A stretch of 16,118 bases of DNA from an uncultured Granulicatella sp. (lineage in GTDB: Bacteria > Bacillota > Bacilli > Lactobacillales > Aerococcaceae). Shown piece by piece: positions 15,657 through 16,118 of this stretch. Within the stretch, counting starts at the first letter, position 1. The number at the start of each line of letters is the position of its first letter. Below the pieces are notes generated by a model, which worked only from the letters and a program-made list of their open reading frames with translations, was not told the origin of the DNA and made no database searches. The stretch covers positions 1 to 16,118 of the forward strand of contig NZ_CALHIF010000018.1 of the NCBI RefSeq assembly GCF_938030755.1, given 5' to 3'. Position numbers and translations under genes: made by a program.

Positions 15657-15687
15657 AAAGAGTTAGGCTGCTGCCTAACTCTTTTTT
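15657..15687 (+). terminator. Rho-independent terminator of rpmG
   Basis: AAAGAGTTAGGC (15657-15668), loop TGCT and GCCTAACTCTTT (15673-15684) form a perfect 12-bp stem followed by further T residues, 14 nt after the rpmG stop. Confidence 0.95.
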
Positions 15688-15706
15688 GTGCTTTGATAAA
15701 GAGACC

Positions 15707-15893
15707 GCAGGTCTTTAATGAATCATTTGGGTCTCTATAGTTGCTACAATAGCTGTACCGGCGTGAGCCTTGGGTCTCACTACCTATCGAGCCTCAAATT
15801 AGGAGTAAGGAATCAATTCCTAACTCCTACTAATTCGCATCGATTACACTCGCTATTGTCGCTACTATGGACCAAATGATTCTTCAGACCTGC
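15707..15893. repeat. Long-hairpin repeat element, copy 1 (complete)
   Basis: The 187-bp element has perfect 8-bp terminal inverted repeats, GCAGGTCT (15707-15714) and AGACCTGC (15886-15893). Inside these are 11 perfect pairs, GAATCATTTGG (15720-15730) with CCAAATGATTC (15872-15882). A third block at about 15735-15753 pairs 16 of 19 bases with 15851-15869 (ACAATAGC with GCTATTGT at its end). The apex holds two smaller hairpins: GTGAG/CTCAC at 15763-15780 and TAGGAGTAAGGAAT (15800-15813) with ATTCCTAACTCCTA (15816-15829), 13 of 14 pairs. The whole would fold as a Y- or cruciform-shaped structure. There is no open reading frame of note. It resembles small non-autonomous repeats (MITE, RUP or BOX-like) but I do not recognise the family. 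Confidence 0.7.
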
Positions 15894-15915
15894 TTGTATA
15901 AAAAATGTTATGGAG

Positions 15916-15944
15916 TGCGTAATTCTTTGAATTTCGCATTTTTG
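15916..15944 (+). terminator. Orphan terminator-like hairpin between repeat copies
   Basis: TGCGTAATTC (15916-15925), loop TTT and GAATTTCGCA (15929-15938) pair at 9 of 10 positions and are followed by TTTTTG. No gene on the plus strand ends here, so it may be a second stop for rpmG read-through, the end of a short untranslated RNA, or a remnant. A perfect 12-bp palindrome, CTTTGGCCAAAG, follows at 15948-15959. The rest of 15894-16041 shows nothing recognisable. Confidence 0.5.
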
Positions 15945-16041
15945 TTTCTTTGGCCAAAGTGTTTAGTAATTTTGCTTCAGGGGAACGGAAACAAGTCTAT
16001 GTGTGCTTCGTACGGGTTGAAAAAACTTTAGGTCATATATA

Positions 16042-16118
16042 AATCATTTGGGTCTCTATAGTAGCTACAATAGCTGTACCGGCGTGAGCCTTGGGTCTCA
16101 CTACCTATCGAGCCTCAA
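16042..16118. repeat. Long-hairpin repeat element, copy 2 (left part, cut by window edge)
   Basis: These 77 bases match 15721-15797 at 76 positions, in the same orientation, 321 bp downstream. The single difference is A at 16063 against T at 15742. Similarity to the left of 16042 fades within about 13 bases (AGGTC at 16030-16034 corresponds to AGGTC at 15709-15713), so the outermost terminal repeat is not well conserved here. The window ends inside the copy. Confidence 0.85.

Noticed and set aside
15707..16118. CRISPR array
   Set aside because: Only two copies of a 77-bp unit with 321-bp period and extensive internal inverted repeats; CRISPR repeats are 23-50 bp with regular short spacers, and no cas genes are present.
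15707..16118. tRNA or rRNA gene in the structured right end
   Set aside because: No cloverleaf, no TTCGA-type T loop in the right place, and no conserved rRNA segment could be found.

Overview
The window reads as a low-GC Gram-positive chromosome from the Lactobacillales. Support comes from strong AGGAGG-type ribosome binding sites, the gene order hprK-lgt-gpsA-galU-trxB, a liaXYZ-type envelope-stress cluster as in enterococci, a sortase-anchored LPNTG adhesin with a YSIRK-like signal, and a cysteine-poor ribosomal protein L33. A Granulicatella or other Carnobacteriaceae member is my guess from gene content, not a proven identification.

Layout. At 1-904 (minus strand) a tRNA1(Val) A37 methyltransferase gene overlaps by 4 nt a GIY-YIG (YazA-type) gene that is cut by the window edge. 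At 1123-3202 (plus) are three tightly packed genes, liaX, liaY and liaZ, homologous to the enterococcal LiaR-controlled operon that responds to daptomycin and antimicrobial peptides. A bidirectional hairpin terminator separates them from a convergent two-gene membrane unit at 3246-4329 (minus, DUF3290 then DUF421). From 4518 rightwards runs a housekeeping series: HPr kinase/phosphorylase (carbon control), prolipoprotein diacylglyceryl transferase, glycerol-3-phosphate dehydrogenase, UDP-glucose pyrophosphorylase and thioredoxin reductase, mostly with short gaps and probably partly co-transcribed. It is followed by an unrecognised small lipoprotein with a damaged or recoded start, branched-chain aminotransferase ilvE, and a 1466-residue LPNTG surface protein with four MucBP repeats.

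The right end (15405-16118) has rpmG with its own promoter and a clean terminator, then about 430 bp without a gene. This stretch holds a repeated, highly structured element: a roughly 187-bp long-hairpin sequence at 15707-15893, with a second near-identical copy of its left arm (76 of 77 bases) starting at 16042 and running off the window. This is the best candidate for something undescribed.

Functional thread: much of the window concerns the cell envelope (Lia proteins, Lgt, GpsA for phospholipid precursors, GalU for glycolipid or polysaccharide precursors, a lipoprotein and a wall-anchored adhesin). Points worth checking are the lipoprotein frameshift at an A6 tract, a cre-like site inside the hprK promoter, a palindromic operator-like site before the lipoprotein, and the structured repeat at the right end.
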